A stretch of DNA of 64,000 bases from Leifsonia sp. ALI-44-B. GTDB lineage: Bacteria > Actinomycetota > Actinomycetes > Actinomycetales > Microbacteriaceae. Shown here one piece after another: positions 49,757 through 58,785 of this stretch. Both the position numbers and the translations under genes were made by a program. The notes under the pieces are model-generated. The model was given only the letters and a program-made list of their open reading frames with translations. It had not been told where the DNA came from and searched no databases. The DNA lies in contig NZ_MTQL01000007.1 of the NCBI RefSeq assembly GCF_001984125.1, positions 868,001 through 932,000 on the forward strand. The letters run 5' to 3'. Position 1 is the stretch's first letter; each line of letters opens with the position of its first letter.

Positions 49757-50044
49757 GTGAGCACGAGCCCCGGCAAGATGGATGTGACGTTCACCGCCCC
49801 CATCGGGGTCACGGTCAAGGGCGATCTCTGGTCCTGCGTCGAGGTCCCAGGCTCGGTCGAACTGTTCGGCACCGGCAAGTCGGTGAAGGTCGTCGCGACC
49901 GTCGACGGGGAGCCGTTGACAGCCGGGCTGATGCCAACCGGTGTCGGTGGGCACATGCTCTCGATCAGCGCGAAGCTGCGGAAGAAGCTCGGCAAGGACC
50001 TCGGCGATTCGGTCACCGTTCATCTGACCGAACGTCTCACCTGA
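49757..50044 (+). CDS. Stand-alone DUF1905 domain protein
   Basis: A 95-residue protein of the DUF1905 family, a small beta-barrel-like domain: FTAPIGVTVKGDLWSCVEVP, then SISAKLRKKLGKDLGDSVTV near the C-terminus. In many bacteria it is fused to a YdeI/OmpD-like domain; here it stands alone. AGAGGAG lies six bases before the GTG. Its role is unknown. Confidence 0.88.
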   Translation: MSTSPGKMDVTFTAPIGVTVKGDLWSCVEVPGSVELFGTGKSVKVVATVDGEPLTAGLMPTGVGGHMLSISAKLRKKLGKDLGDSVTVHLTERLT

Positions 50045-50186
50045 ACTCCGACCTCCAGCTCGAACGAGCGGCCCTCTTGCCTCGGCCCGCAACCTAGGGC
50101 TGGGTGGGCACAGGTGCCCATGGCGTGCGGAGTGGTCCGCCGATAGCGTTTCGACGACCACCCTTCCCGCTTCCTGTGAGGACATC

Positions 50187-50756
50187 ATGGCCCGTCGAAT
50201 CGCTTTCGCCGCCCTCGCGGCAGTTGCAACCCTGTCGCTTGTCGGATGCTCGGGCGACTCTCCCGAGAAAGAGAAGTCGTTGGTGGCTTTCGCCCAGTCC
50301 ACCTGCGGCGCGACGACGACAGCGTCCGAAGCCGAAGAGCAGCTTCGCAAGACCTACGACGACATCGAGTCGAAGCCGTCTGCCGCAGAGCAGCACGCGT
50401 TTGTGGTGCAGAACGTGCAGGGCTTCATCGACCTTCTCGGCGAGCAGAAAGCTGCCGTCGAGAAGAATGTGCCCGAGGTGGAGGAGGGTGATGCGATCGT
50501 CGCCAACTTCAGCAAGCACTGGGATGCCCGGATCGCCTGGGCTCAGTCCCAGCTCGACGAGTTCGCCGCCGAGGTGCCCGAATGGGGCCGCAACGAAGAC
50601 GGAGTTCTGATCGCCGCCTCGCCTCTGCTGCACAGCGTCAACGAGGACAGCATGGACGCCGACCTGCCCTCTCCCTACGGCCAGATCGAAGACCAGGACG
50701 TCGTCACCGCACTCGCCGAGGAACCCAGCTGCGACGACGTCGTCCTCGTCTTCTAA
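50187..50756 (+). CDS. Secreted lipoprotein of unknown function
   Basis: A 189-residue lipoprotein: signal MARRIAFAALAAVATLSLVG with the lipobox LVGC (Cys21), then an acidic, largely helical mature part containing three more Cys (STCGAT, PSCDDV and the lipid-bound Cys). GAGGAC precedes the ATG at 5-10 bases. No family is recognised. It is 28 bases upstream of the next anchored protein and probably shares its message. Confidence 0.75.
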   Translation: MARRIAFAALAAVATLSLVGCSGDSPEKEKSLVAFAQSTCGATTTASEAEEQLRKTYDDIESKPSAAEQHAFVVQNVQGFIDLLGEQKAAVEKNVPEVEEGDAIVANFSKHWDARIAWAQSQLDEFAAEVPEWGRNEDGVLIAASPLLHSVNEDSMDADLPSPYGQIEDQDVVTALAEEPSCDDVVLVF

Positions 50757-50784
50757 CCCGCCCGGAAAGAACGGATCACACATC

Positions 50785-51327
50785 ATGGACAACATCGGAA
50801 TCATCCTGCTCGCCGTCCTCATCCTCGTGATGCTGATCGGATGGCCCATCGCTCGCCCGTTCCTCAAACGTCGGGCGAATGCGGCCGGTCGTGAGGCCGG
50901 CGAGAAGTATGCGGCCGGCAAACTGCCCGGCGTGCTCGAGGCCCTCGGCCGCACGGTCGTCATCCACGCCGACGAGGCCGCCGCGCATCACGTGGTCAAC
51001 GCGGCCGTGGCGACGATGCCCCGCAAGGCCGGCGCGCACGTCGGCGGCGGCTGGGCGATCAAGTGGGTCGAGAAGGATGACGTCGTCGCGCAGCTCACCA
51101 CCGAGCCGTCCTCGGGTGCGAGCGTGTTGAGCGTGAGCCGGTTCCGCGACTACCTGGGCTTCCCGCAGGGGGCGAAGGAGTGGACGGCCTTCGCGCGGGC
51201 CGTCGAACAGGCCGCTGCGGCATCCGGAATCGCCGTCTCGACCGGCTCCGTCACATTTGCCCGCGGCGCGCGCGTCGACGACAAGAACTGGGTGTGGGCG
51301 CCGGTCGCCGGGCGCCCGAGCGTCTGA
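50785..51327 (+). CDS. Membrane-anchored protein of unknown function
   Basis: A 180-residue protein with one N-terminal helix (IGIILLAVLILVMLIGWPIA) and a soluble domain of about 150 residues (GGGWAIKWVEKDDVVAQLTT, then FARAVEQAAAASGIAVSTG). The pattern of short strands and helices suggests a small alpha/beta domain facing the cytoplasm or outside; orientation is uncertain. It is preceded by GGAAAGAACGG. Unknown function. Confidence 0.7.
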   Translation: MDNIGIILLAVLILVMLIGWPIARPFLKRRANAAGREAGEKYAAGKLPGVLEALGRTVVIHADEAAAHHVVNAAVATMPRKAGAHVGGGWAIKWVEKDDVVAQLTTEPSSGASVLSVSRFRDYLGFPQGAKEWTAFARAVEQAAAASGIAVSTGSVTFARGARVDDKNWVWAPVAGRPSV

Positions 51328-51384
51328 CGAGCCGTCGCATCACGACGCCATGAATTCCGTGGCCGAAGCGCACAGCCGGTGCCT

Positions 51385-52410
51385 CTAGAGGGCGGTCGGG
51401 CCGGCCAGTGGCGCGGTGGACGAGCGCTCGATCAGCTGAACTATCGGGGTGTCCAGTTGGGATGGTTCACTCGTCGAGCCTTCGATGCGGGCAATCGCTA
51501 GCGATGCGAGCTGCCGACCGAAGCCGGCTGTATCGAGCCGAATGGTTGACAGGCGAGGTTCGAAGAGGTTCGCGATGGGGGCGTCGTCGTGGCCGATCAC
51601 CGACAGTTCCTCGGGAACGGAGATTCCGGAGCGAAGAGCCGCGCCGGCCAGAGCCGCGGCCACGTCGTCGTTATAGGCGAGAACCCCTGTCACTCCCTCC
51701 GACCGCCAGGCTAGCGCCGCAGCGTTCGCCGATTCGTCGTACAAATCGATGGGCAGGCGGCGGATGCTGCAGCCCATCGCCTCGGACGCACGCTGGGCTG
51801 CCTCCCAACGCTCGTGCCCGAGAGTCGCCAAGCGTGGGTCGGCGGTGTCTGCATAGGCCAGCGAGCGATGCCCCAGGGAAGCGAGGTGCTCCACCTGCAA
51901 GGTCGTGCCGGGCTCGCGATACGGAGGAGCCGACGTGTTCGGATCTGGAATGATGCGGGTGACTCCGGCGGCCCTCATGGCCTCAACCGTTCGAGGCGCG
52001 AAGGGGAGGTAGCCGATGACCGCGTCCAGTTCCACGGTCTCCCAGAGTGGCCGTGCGCGTCCTGAGTCGTGCGGGGTCGCGATCAGAAGGGCATAGCCCG
52101 CGTCGTCCAGGGCATTGGATGCTTCTTCGATGTTGTTCCGCACGCTGAAGTCGATCGGCCAGTCGGGCAGGATCAGGAGCACAGTATTCGTGCGCCCTCT
52201 GGCTAGCGCTCGGGCCGCCGCGTGGGGGCGGTAGCCGAGTCGATTCGCCTCGGCGATGACCCGACGCCGGGTTGCCTCGGAGATGGTTTGCCCTGCCGTG
52301 TTGTTCAGGACGAATCCGACGGTCGCGCGTGAGACTCCGAGCGACGTTGCGATGTCTTTCGCGGTGACGCGCCGTGGCCTCGCGTCGGTGGCATCTGACT
52401 GCGTGCCCAC
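51385..52410 (-). CDS. LacI-family regulator of the rhamnosidase/beta-glucosidase locus
   Basis: A 341-residue repressor: TAKDIATSLGVSRATVGFVL (with GFVLNNTAGQ replacing the usual SRVLNG), hinge YRPHAAARALARGR, and a sensor domain ending ELSVIGHDDAP. The start is a GTG at 52410. Sites matching the operators of the divergent transport/glycosidase operon lie 23 bases upstream of its own start, so it is probably autoregulated. The ligand is likely a rhamnose-containing sugar. Confidence 0.92.
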   Translation of the reverse strand: MGTQSDATDARPRRVTAKDIATSLGVSRATVGFVLNNTAGQTISEATRRRVIAEANRLGYRPHAAARALARGRTNTVLLILPDWPIDFSVRNNIEEASNALDDAGYALLIATPHDSGRARPLWETVELDAVIGYLPFAPRTVEAMRAAGVTRIIPDPNTSAPPYREPGTTLQVEHLASLGHRSLAYADTADPRLATLGHERWEAAQRASEAMGCSIRRLPIDLYDESANAAALAWRSEGVTGVLAYNDDVAAALAGAALRSGISVPEELSVIGHDDAPIANLFEPRLSTIRLDTAGFGRQLASLAIARIEGSTSEPSQLDTPIVQLIERSSTAPLAGPTAL

Positions 52411-52432
52411 GGGCCCCCCTCGCTGCGTTCCG

Positions 52433-52448
52433 CTTGCGCGGTCTAGTT
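52433..52448. promoter_or_regulatory. LacI operator O3 (CTTGCGCGGTCTAGTT)
   Basis: Matches O1 (52544-52559) at 14 of 16 positions. Located 23 bases upstream of the LacI start codon, where it would serve autoregulation. Confidence 0.6.
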
Positions 52449-52543
52449 CTCCAGGCTAGCACCGGCGCTCTTCCGCTGTGCTCGCCGGATGCGTGGGCTA
52501 GCGTGCCCGGGCGCATCCTTCATATTCCCTTTTCGACGGTCCA

Positions 52544-52594
52544 CTTGCGCGCGCTAGTTGACGCGAGCTAGAGTGCACAACTAGCGCGCGCTAC
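52544..52594. promoter_or_regulatory. LacI operators O1/O2 around the glycosidase operon promoter
   Basis: O1 CTTGCGCGCGCTAGTT (52544-52559) and, inverted, O2 AACTAGCGCGCGCTAC (52579-52594) share a 14-base perfect inverted arm at 52547-52560 and 52578-52591. TTGCGC (52545-52550) and TAGAGT (52569-52574), 18 bases apart, form a plausible promoter, so O1 covers the -35 and O2 the start site. Confidence 0.75.
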
Positions 52595-52622
52595 CCGACG
52601 CGAATCTGACAATGGAGTCCCT

Positions 52623-53975
52623 ATGACACACGAACCTTCCCCGAGCGAGACGCCCAGCGCGTCAGCCGCCCCCGCGCAACCGTTCCCGGCTGCTCCGGCC
52701 GCCGTCGATGAGATCATCGGCAGCGCGCAGACGCCGCCCGAGACCAAGGCGAGCACCTCCTACATCTGGTTCCAGGTGCTCGGCCAGTTCGGCGTCTTCG
52801 TCGCGTTCATCACCCCGCTGGCGATCTCCCTGGCGATCCGCCTCGCGGAGCTCGCCCCCGGGCACGAGGAGTACCTCGGCTACATCACCGGGTCGGGCGC
52901 CCTCGTCGTCATGCTCACCGCTCCGCTCTTCGGGGTACTCAGCGACCGAACGCGCACCCGGATCGGTCGTCGCCGGCCGTTCATGATCGCGGGCACCCTG
53001 CTGGGAGTGGTGTCCCTCGTGGTGATGGCTCTCGCGCCGTCTGTGCTGGTGCTCGGTCTCGGCTGGATCCTCGCGCAGCTCGGCTGGGGTCAGGTGCTGC
53101 AAAACCTGCAGACGTCCATGGCCGACAAACTGTCCGAGACCCAGCGCGGGAAGGTCGCCGGACTCGCGGGGTTCGCGACCCAAGTGGCACCGGTGTTCGG
53201 CGTCGTCATCGCCGGTTCGTTCTCCGGCAATGCGCTTCTCCTCTTCCTCCTGCCGGGTCTCGTCGGCGTGATCCTCGTCGCCCTGTTCGTGCTGTTCACC
53301 AGGGAGCCGGACACCCGCGGCGCACGCTTCGACGAACAGCTTTCCGTGAAGACGCTGTTCAGCAAGTATGTGTTCAACCCCCGTCGCCACCCGGACTTCT
53401 CGCTCGTCTGGCTCGGCCGGTTCCTGTTCTACTTCGGTCTGACGCTCAACACCACTTTCACCGCGTTCTTCTTCGCCTCGCGACTCGGTGTCGAGGTGGC
53501 CGATGTCGCTCCGATCATCGCCACGCTCGGACTGTTCGGCATCGGAGCGACCACACTGGGCGCCATCGGCGGTGGCTTCTTGTCCGACCGGGTGCGCCGG
53601 CGGCGCGTGTTCGTTCTCCTCGGCGCCGTGTTGTTCGCGACCGGTGCGATCGTGATGGCGCTGGCGTCCGACATCCCGCTGCTCTACACCGGGTCCCTCA
53701 TCACCTCGGTCGGCATCGGGATGTTCGCCGCCGTCGACCAGGCATTGATCCTCGATGTGCTGCCCGAGAAGAACACCAACGCCGGACGGTACATGGGGAT
53801 CATCAGTTTCGCCGTGTCGATTCCGCAAGCCGTCGCCCCGTTCATCGCCCCGCTCCTGCTCACGATCGGCGCCTCGGTCACGGGCGACAAGAACTACACG
53901 TTGCTCTACGTCATCGCCGCCGCGTTCACCCTGGTCGGTGGCCTGGTCGTGCTCCGAATCCGATCCGTCCGCTAA
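52623..53975 (+). CDS. MFS transporter (probable glycoside importer)
   Basis: A 450-residue major-facilitator protein with twelve predicted helices after a Pro/Ala-rich cytoplasmic start of about 45 residues. The loop-2/3 signature GVLSDRTRTRIGRRRP is clear, and a second copy FLSDRVRRRRVF follows helix 8. The sequence resembles the sugar:cation symporter side of the MFS. GGAG lies 6 bases before the ATG. First gene of the operator-controlled operon; it most likely imports the glycoside cut by the next two genes. Confidence 0.9.
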   Translation: MTHEPSPSETPSASAAPAQPFPAAPAAVDEIIGSAQTPPETKASTSYIWFQVLGQFGVFVAFITPLAISLAIRLAELAPGHEEYLGYITGSGALVVMLTAPLFGVLSDRTRTRIGRRRPFMIAGTLLGVVSLVVMALAPSVLVLGLGWILAQLGWGQVLQNLQTSMADKLSETQRGKVAGLAGFATQVAPVFGVVIAGSFSGNALLLFLLPGLVGVILVALFVLFTREPDTRGARFDEQLSVKTLFSKYVFNPRRHPDFSLVWLGRFLFYFGLTLNTTFTAFFFASRLGVEVADVAPIIATLGLFGIGATTLGAIGGGFLSDRVRRRRVFVLLGAVLFATGAIVMALASDIPLLYTGSLITSVGIGMFAAVDQALILDVLPEKNTNAGRYMGIISFAVSIPQAVAPFIAPLLLTIGASVTGDKNYTLLYVIAAAFTLVGGLVVLRIRSVR

Positions 53976-54005
53976 ATCATCCCGCATCGCCTAGGAGCTA
54001 TCGCC

Positions 54006-56501
54006 GTGCCCACCTGGACCGCAGCCTTCATCACCCCGACGACAGCAGCACCCGACCCCGAAGGGCCGGCCGCATACTTCCGCAGGGAGTTCACCGTCAC
54101 CCGCGCGCCCGTCGCCGCCACCCTCTGGGCCACCGCCGTGGGGCTGATCGAACCCCATTTGAACGGCGGGGTGGTGGGCGACGAGGTGCTCACGCCCGGT
54201 TGGACGTCGTATCGCCACCGCCTCGCGGTCAGCAAGCACGAGGTCACCGACAGCATCCGCATCGGGAGCAATGTGCTCGGCGCGATCGTGGGCGAGGGAT
54301 GGGCGCTGGGGCGACTCGGATGGGAGGGCAAGCGCCACCATTACTCCGATCGGGCGGCGGCTTGGCTGCAGCTCGAACTCGAGTACCCCGACGGCAGCTC
54401 GGAGGTGGTTGCGAGCGACGACACCTTCCGATCGAGCACGGGCGGGATGCTGTCCGACAGCATCTACGACGGTGAGGAATTCGACGCCCGCCAGGAGCCG
54501 TCTGGGTGGGATGCCCCCGATTTCGACGATTCCGCATGGACGAGGGTCGCGCTGCTCGACTGGCCGCACGAATCCCTGGTCGAGCCCACCGCGCCGCCCA
54601 TCCGCCGCATCGAAGAGCTGCCCCCCGTGCAGATCATCACCACGCCGTCCGGTCTCACCGTGCTGGACTTCGGCCAGATCGTCTCCGGTTGGGTGCGGCT
54701 GCAGGTGACGGGTCCGGCCGGCACGACCATCACCCTTCGTCACGCCGAGGTCATGACGGGTGGGGAGCCCGACTACGAGACCATCCGCACCGCGCGGGCC
54801 ACCGACCGATACACTCTGCGCGGTTCCGGTCTCGAGGTCTGGGAACCCCGGTTCACGTTCCACGGGTTCCGTTACGTGCAGGTCGACGGATGGCCAGGCG
54901 AACTCACCGCCGATGCCGTGCGTGCCATCGTGGTGCATTCCGACATGGAGCGCACGGGGTGGCTGAAGACATCCAACGCCCTTCTCAACCAGCTCCACGC
55001 CAATGCGGTCTGGTCGATGCGGGACAACTTCGTGGGAGTCCCCACGGACTGCCCTCAGCGCGACGAACGTCTGGGGTGGACCGGTGACATCAACGCCTTC
55101 GCTCCGACCGCCGCCTTCCTGTACGACGTCCGCGGCGTCCTCGGGTCGTGGCTGCGCGATCTCGCGGCCGAGCAGGCGGAGAAGGGCTTCGTGCCCTGGG
55201 TCGTGCCCGATGTCCTGTCGACGCCATCCTCGCCGACCGCGCTCTGGAGTGACGTCGCCGTCAGCCTGCCCTGGACCCTCTACCGTGAGTACGGCGACCC
55301 GCAGATCCTCGCTGACGCCTATCCCTCGATGGTCGGGTTCATTCGCCAAGTCGCCGGCCTGCTCGACGAGAACGGCCTCTGGAGCACCGGATTCCAGTAC
55401 GGGGACTGGCTCGACCCCGACGCCCCGGCCGACAACCCGGCTGGCGGCAAGACCGACCGGCACCTGGTGGCCGCGGCATACCTCTGCCGCACCACTCGCG
55501 AGATGGCCGATACCGCCGCCATCCTCGGCCGATCCGACGACGCCGCCGAGTTCGGTGCGCTCGCCGAGCGCGTGCGCACCGCCTTCCTCGACGAGTACGT
55601 CAGCAAGACCGGACGAGTCGTCAACGAGACCGCGACCGCATACGCCCTCGCGATCGCGTTCGACATCCTCGACGCGTCTCAGAGAGCGCACGCGGGAGAC
55701 AGGCTCGCGTCGATCGTCGCCCAGGCCGGCTACCGCATCTCCACCGGGTTCGCCGGAACCCCGTTGGTCACCGACGCGCTGTCCGCGACGGGGCATCTCG
55801 ACGCCGCGTACCTGCTGCTGCTGGAGACAGGCTGTCCCTCCTTCCTCTACCCGGTGACCATGGGTGCCACGACGATCTGGGAACGGTGGGACTCGATCCG
55901 ACCCGACGGCTCGATCAACCCGTCCGGCATGACATCCCTGAATCACTACGCCCTCGGCGCCGTCGTCGACTGGATGCACCGCACGATCGGTGGCCTCACC
56001 GCGGTCGAACCCGGCTACTCGAGGATGCGCGTCGCGCCTCAGCCCGGTCGCGACATCACCTCCGCCGTGCTCAGACACACCACCGGTCACGGCGAAGTCG
56101 TCGTGGACTGGCGGATCGCCGACGGCGAGGCTCGTGTGCTGGTCACCATCCCGGCCGGCACCTCTGCTGAGGTAGCCCTACCGCTGCACCCGGATGCGAA
56201 GACCATCGAGATCTCTGCCGGCACGCACGAGTGGAGTTACCCCGTGAAGGCCTCGAACCAGGGTGGCGCGTACAGCCTCGATTCCACGCTGAGCGAGGTC
56301 GCCGCCGATCCGAACGCGTGGCGCCTGTTCACCGACGCGTTCGGCCGACACGTCCCCGGCGTGCCGCTGGACGGCAACGCCCCGGAAGCGGCGGCCCTGT
56401 CCATCAGAACCCTTCTCGACTACATCCCCGGCGCGTCCGAGGAATTGAAGACCGATCTCGAAGCGTCCCTCGACGCCGCAACCACCGGAGCATCCGCATG
56501 A
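54006..56501 (+). CDS. Alpha-L-rhamnosidase, glycoside hydrolase family 78
   Basis: An 831-residue GH78 enzyme, hydrolysing terminal alpha-L-rhamnose. Beta-sandwich domains come first (about 1-310), with the conserved FHGFRYVQVDGW; the catalytic (alpha/alpha)6 barrel follows with the signature DCPQRDERLGW near residue 348, where the general-acid Glu lies, and YGDWLDP further on. The final beta-domain includes GATTIWERWDS. The last 70 residues (about 757-825) are a helical extension also found on the adjacent GH3 enzyme. No signal peptide, so it is cytoplasmic. GTG start after AGGAG. Its stop overlaps the GH3 start (ATGA). Confidence 0.95.
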   Translation: MPTWTAAFITPTTAAPDPEGPAAYFRREFTVTRAPVAATLWATAVGLIEPHLNGGVVGDEVLTPGWTSYRHRLAVSKHEVTDSIRIGSNVLGAIVGEGWALGRLGWEGKRHHYSDRAAAWLQLELEYPDGSSEVVASDDTFRSSTGGMLSDSIYDGEEFDARQEPSGWDAPDFDDSAWTRVALLDWPHESLVEPTAPPIRRIEELPPVQIITTPSGLTVLDFGQIVSGWVRLQVTGPAGTTITLRHAEVMTGGEPDYETIRTARATDRYTLRGSGLEVWEPRFTFHGFRYVQVDGWPGELTADAVRAIVVHSDMERTGWLKTSNALLNQLHANAVWSMRDNFVGVPTDCPQRDERLGWTGDINAFAPTAAFLYDVRGVLGSWLRDLAAEQAEKGFVPWVVPDVLSTPSSPTALWSDVAVSLPWTLYREYGDPQILADAYPSMVGFIRQVAGLLDENGLWSTGFQYGDWLDPDAPADNPAGGKTDRHLVAAAYLCRTTREMADTAAILGRSDDAAEFGALAERVRTAFLDEYVSKTGRVVNETATAYALAIAFDILDASQRAHAGDRLASIVAQAGYRISTGFAGTPLVTDALSATGHLDAAYLLLLETGCPSFLYPVTMGATTIWERWDSIRPDGSINPSGMTSLNHYALGAVVDWMHRTIGGLTAVEPGYSRMRVAPQPGRDITSAVLRHTTGHGEVVVDWRIADGEARVLVTIPAGTSAEVALPLHPDAKTIEISAGTHEWSYPVKASNQGGAYSLDSTLSEVAADPNAWRLFTDAFGRHVPGVPLDGNAPEAAALSIRTLLDYIPGASEELKTDLEASLDAATTGASA

Positions 56502-58747
56502 CATTCGATCTATCCTCACTGACCCTCGAGCAGAAGGCCTCACTCCTCTCGGGCGCCGACTTCTGGTCGACGAAGAGCTTGCCCGATGCAGGCATCCCCT
56601 CGATCGTTCTCACCGACGGCCCCCACGGGGTGCGCCGCCAGGCAGGGGAGGCTGACCACCTCGGAATCAACGACAGCCTTCCCTCCACCTGCTTCCCCCT
56701 GGCTGTTGCCGTTGGCAGCAGTTGGGACCCGCAACTCGCCGCAACGGTGGGTGCCGCCGTCGGTCGGGAGGCTCGCGCCTTCGGCGTCTCCGTCGTGCTC
56801 GGGCCGGGCGTGAACATCAAGCGCAGCCCCCTGTGTGGCCGGAACTTCGAGTACTACTCCGAAGACCCCTACCTCTCGGGCGTGCTCGGCGCTGCTCACG
56901 TCTCGGCGTTGCAGAAGACAGGCGTCGGGGCCTCGGTGAAGCACTTCGCCGCGAACAACCAAGAACACGAACGGATGCGCGTCAGCGCCGATGTCGACCA
57001 CCGCACCCTTCGCGAGATCTACTTCCCGGCCTTCGAAAGAGTCGTCCGCGAGGCCGAACCGGCGACCGTGATGTGTGCCTACAACAAGATCAACGGCGTC
57101 TACGCCTCCCACAACCGGTGGCTGCTCACCGATGTCCTCCGCACCGACTGGGGCTTCGAGGGTGCCGTCGTCTCCGACTGGGGTGCCGTCAGCGACCGCG
57201 TCGCGGGTGTGGCCGCCGGCATGGACCTGGAGATGCCCGGCAGCGGCGGAGCCACCGACCGACAGGTCGTCGACGCGGTGCGCTCCGGACTGCTCGATGA
57301 GCGTCTCGTCGACGAATCCGTCCGTCGCGTCGTGGCGCTCACCGAGTTTGCGAGCGAGCCAACCGGTGATCTCGACGTCGACGGGCACCACGCCCTCGCG
57401 CGTCAGGTCGCGGCCGACTCGATCGTCTTGCTGAAGAACGGCGATGCCACCCTGCCCATCCGCCCGGACACCCGCGTCGCCGTCATCGGTGCTTTCGCGA
57501 CCGCACCCCGCTTCCAGGGCGGCGGCAGCTCGCACATCAACCCCACCCGGGTCGACGCCGCACTCGACGCGATCCGCGACCAGTCTTGGGCGGAGGGTGT
57601 GACCGTCGAGCACGCGACCGGGTTCATGGTCGACGATTCCGGCGACGCGGCCGCGCTCCGCGCCGAAGCGGTCGCCGTCGCCGCGCGGGCGGACGTCGCC
57701 GTGCTCTTCGTCGGCCTCGGAGATCGCGACGAATCTGAGGGCTTCGACCGCGAGACGCTCGCGCTTCCCACCGCGCAGGTCGAGCTCATCCATGCGGTCG
57801 CCGAGACGGCGGCGAAGACCGTCGTCGTTCTCTCCAACGGGGGCGTCGTTTCGCTCGAGGGCTGGCACGACGAGGTGGACGCCATCCTGGAAGGGTGGCT
57901 TCTCGGCCAGGCGACCGGTTCTGCCGTGTCGGACGTGCTCTTCGGCCACGTCAACCCGTCGGGCCACCTGGCCGAGTCCATTCCTCTGCGCCTGGAGGAC
58001 AACCCCAGCTGGGCGAACTTCCCCGGCGAGCAAGGCCATGTCCGCTACGGCGAAGGAGTCTTCGTCGGGTATCGGTACTACACCTCGGCCGGCGTGCCGG
58101 TGCGATACCCATTCGGTCACGGACTCAGCTATACCGACTTCTCGACGCAGAGCATCGTCGCGCGGGTCGTCGGCGTCGCCGACGTGGAGGTCGATGTCAC
58201 GGTGACGAACACCGGTGATCGGGCGGGCAAGCACGTCGTGCAGCTTTACGTGGCGCCGGCGATCGCGCCTGTCCGCCGACCGATGCGGGAGCTGCGCGCC
58301 TTCGCCAAGGTCGATCTCCAACCGGGGGAGACCGCCACCGTCACCCTGACGCTCGATCACCGTGCCTTCGCCTACTGGGACATCGAGCTCGATCGTTGGG
58401 TGGTCGCTGCCGGTGAGCACCTGATTCAGGTCGGCACCGATTCGGCGACCATCACGCATCAGGTGGCCGTCTCGCTCGCCGGCGACACGATCGTGCGGGA
58501 ACTCACGCTGTCGTCCACGGTCGGCGAGTGGTTCGGCCATCCCGAGGTAGGACCCCTGCTGATGCAGGGCATGTCGGCGGGGATGTCGGAGGAGCAGGCC
58601 CAGCAGGCGGCCGACAACCCCGACCAGCTCAAGATGGTCGAATCCATGCCGATGCAGCAGTTCCTCGCTTTCGTTCAGGGGGCCATTCCCGAAGAAGCCC
58701 TGGAACAGATGATGCAACTCTCGAGATCCTCCATGGGTTCTCGATAA
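56498..58747 (+). CDS. Beta-glucosidase, glycoside hydrolase family 3
   Basis: A 749-residue GH3 enzyme with the order TIM barrel, alpha/beta sandwich, fibronectin-III-like domain. TDGPHGVR and KHFAANNQE bind substrate in the barrel; the nucleophile is Asp227 in VVSDWGAV. The FnIII-like domain is followed by a helical extension (about 671-745) resembling that of the GH78 partner. No signal peptide. The ATG at 56498 overlaps the GH78 stop; the frame is open further up but lies within that gene. Beta-glucosidase is the best guess; related GH3 members cleave other beta-linked sugars. Confidence 0.95.
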   Translation: MTFDLSSLTLEQKASLLSGADFWSTKSLPDAGIPSIVLTDGPHGVRRQAGEADHLGINDSLPSTCFPLAVAVGSSWDPQLAATVGAAVGREARAFGVSVVLGPGVNIKRSPLCGRNFEYYSEDPYLSGVLGAAHVSALQKTGVGASVKHFAANNQEHERMRVSADVDHRTLREIYFPAFERVVREAEPATVMCAYNKINGVYASHNRWLLTDVLRTDWGFEGAVVSDWGAVSDRVAGVAAGMDLEMPGSGGATDRQVVDAVRSGLLDERLVDESVRRVVALTEFASEPTGDLDVDGHHALARQVAADSIVLLKNGDATLPIRPDTRVAVIGAFATAPRFQGGGSSHINPTRVDAALDAIRDQSWAEGVTVEHATGFMVDDSGDAAALRAEAVAVAARADVAVLFVGLGDRDESEGFDRETLALPTAQVELIHAVAETAAKTVVVLSNGGVVSLEGWHDEVDAILEGWLLGQATGSAVSDVLFGHVNPSGHLAESIPLRLEDNPSWANFPGEQGHVRYGEGVFVGYRYYTSAGVPVRYPFGHGLSYTDFSTQSIVARVVGVADVEVDVTVTNTGDRAGKHVVQLYVAPAIAPVRRPMRELRAFAKVDLQPGETATVTLTLDHRAFAYWDIELDRWVVAAGEHLIQVGTDSATITHQVAVSLAGDTIVRELTLSSTVGEWFGHPEVGPLLMQGMSAGMSEEQAQQAADNPDQLKMVESMPMQQFLAFVQGAIPEEALEQMMQLSRSSMGSR

Positions 58748-58785
58748 CGACCGCCGGCCCACCACCCCAGCCACAGGAGACACAC

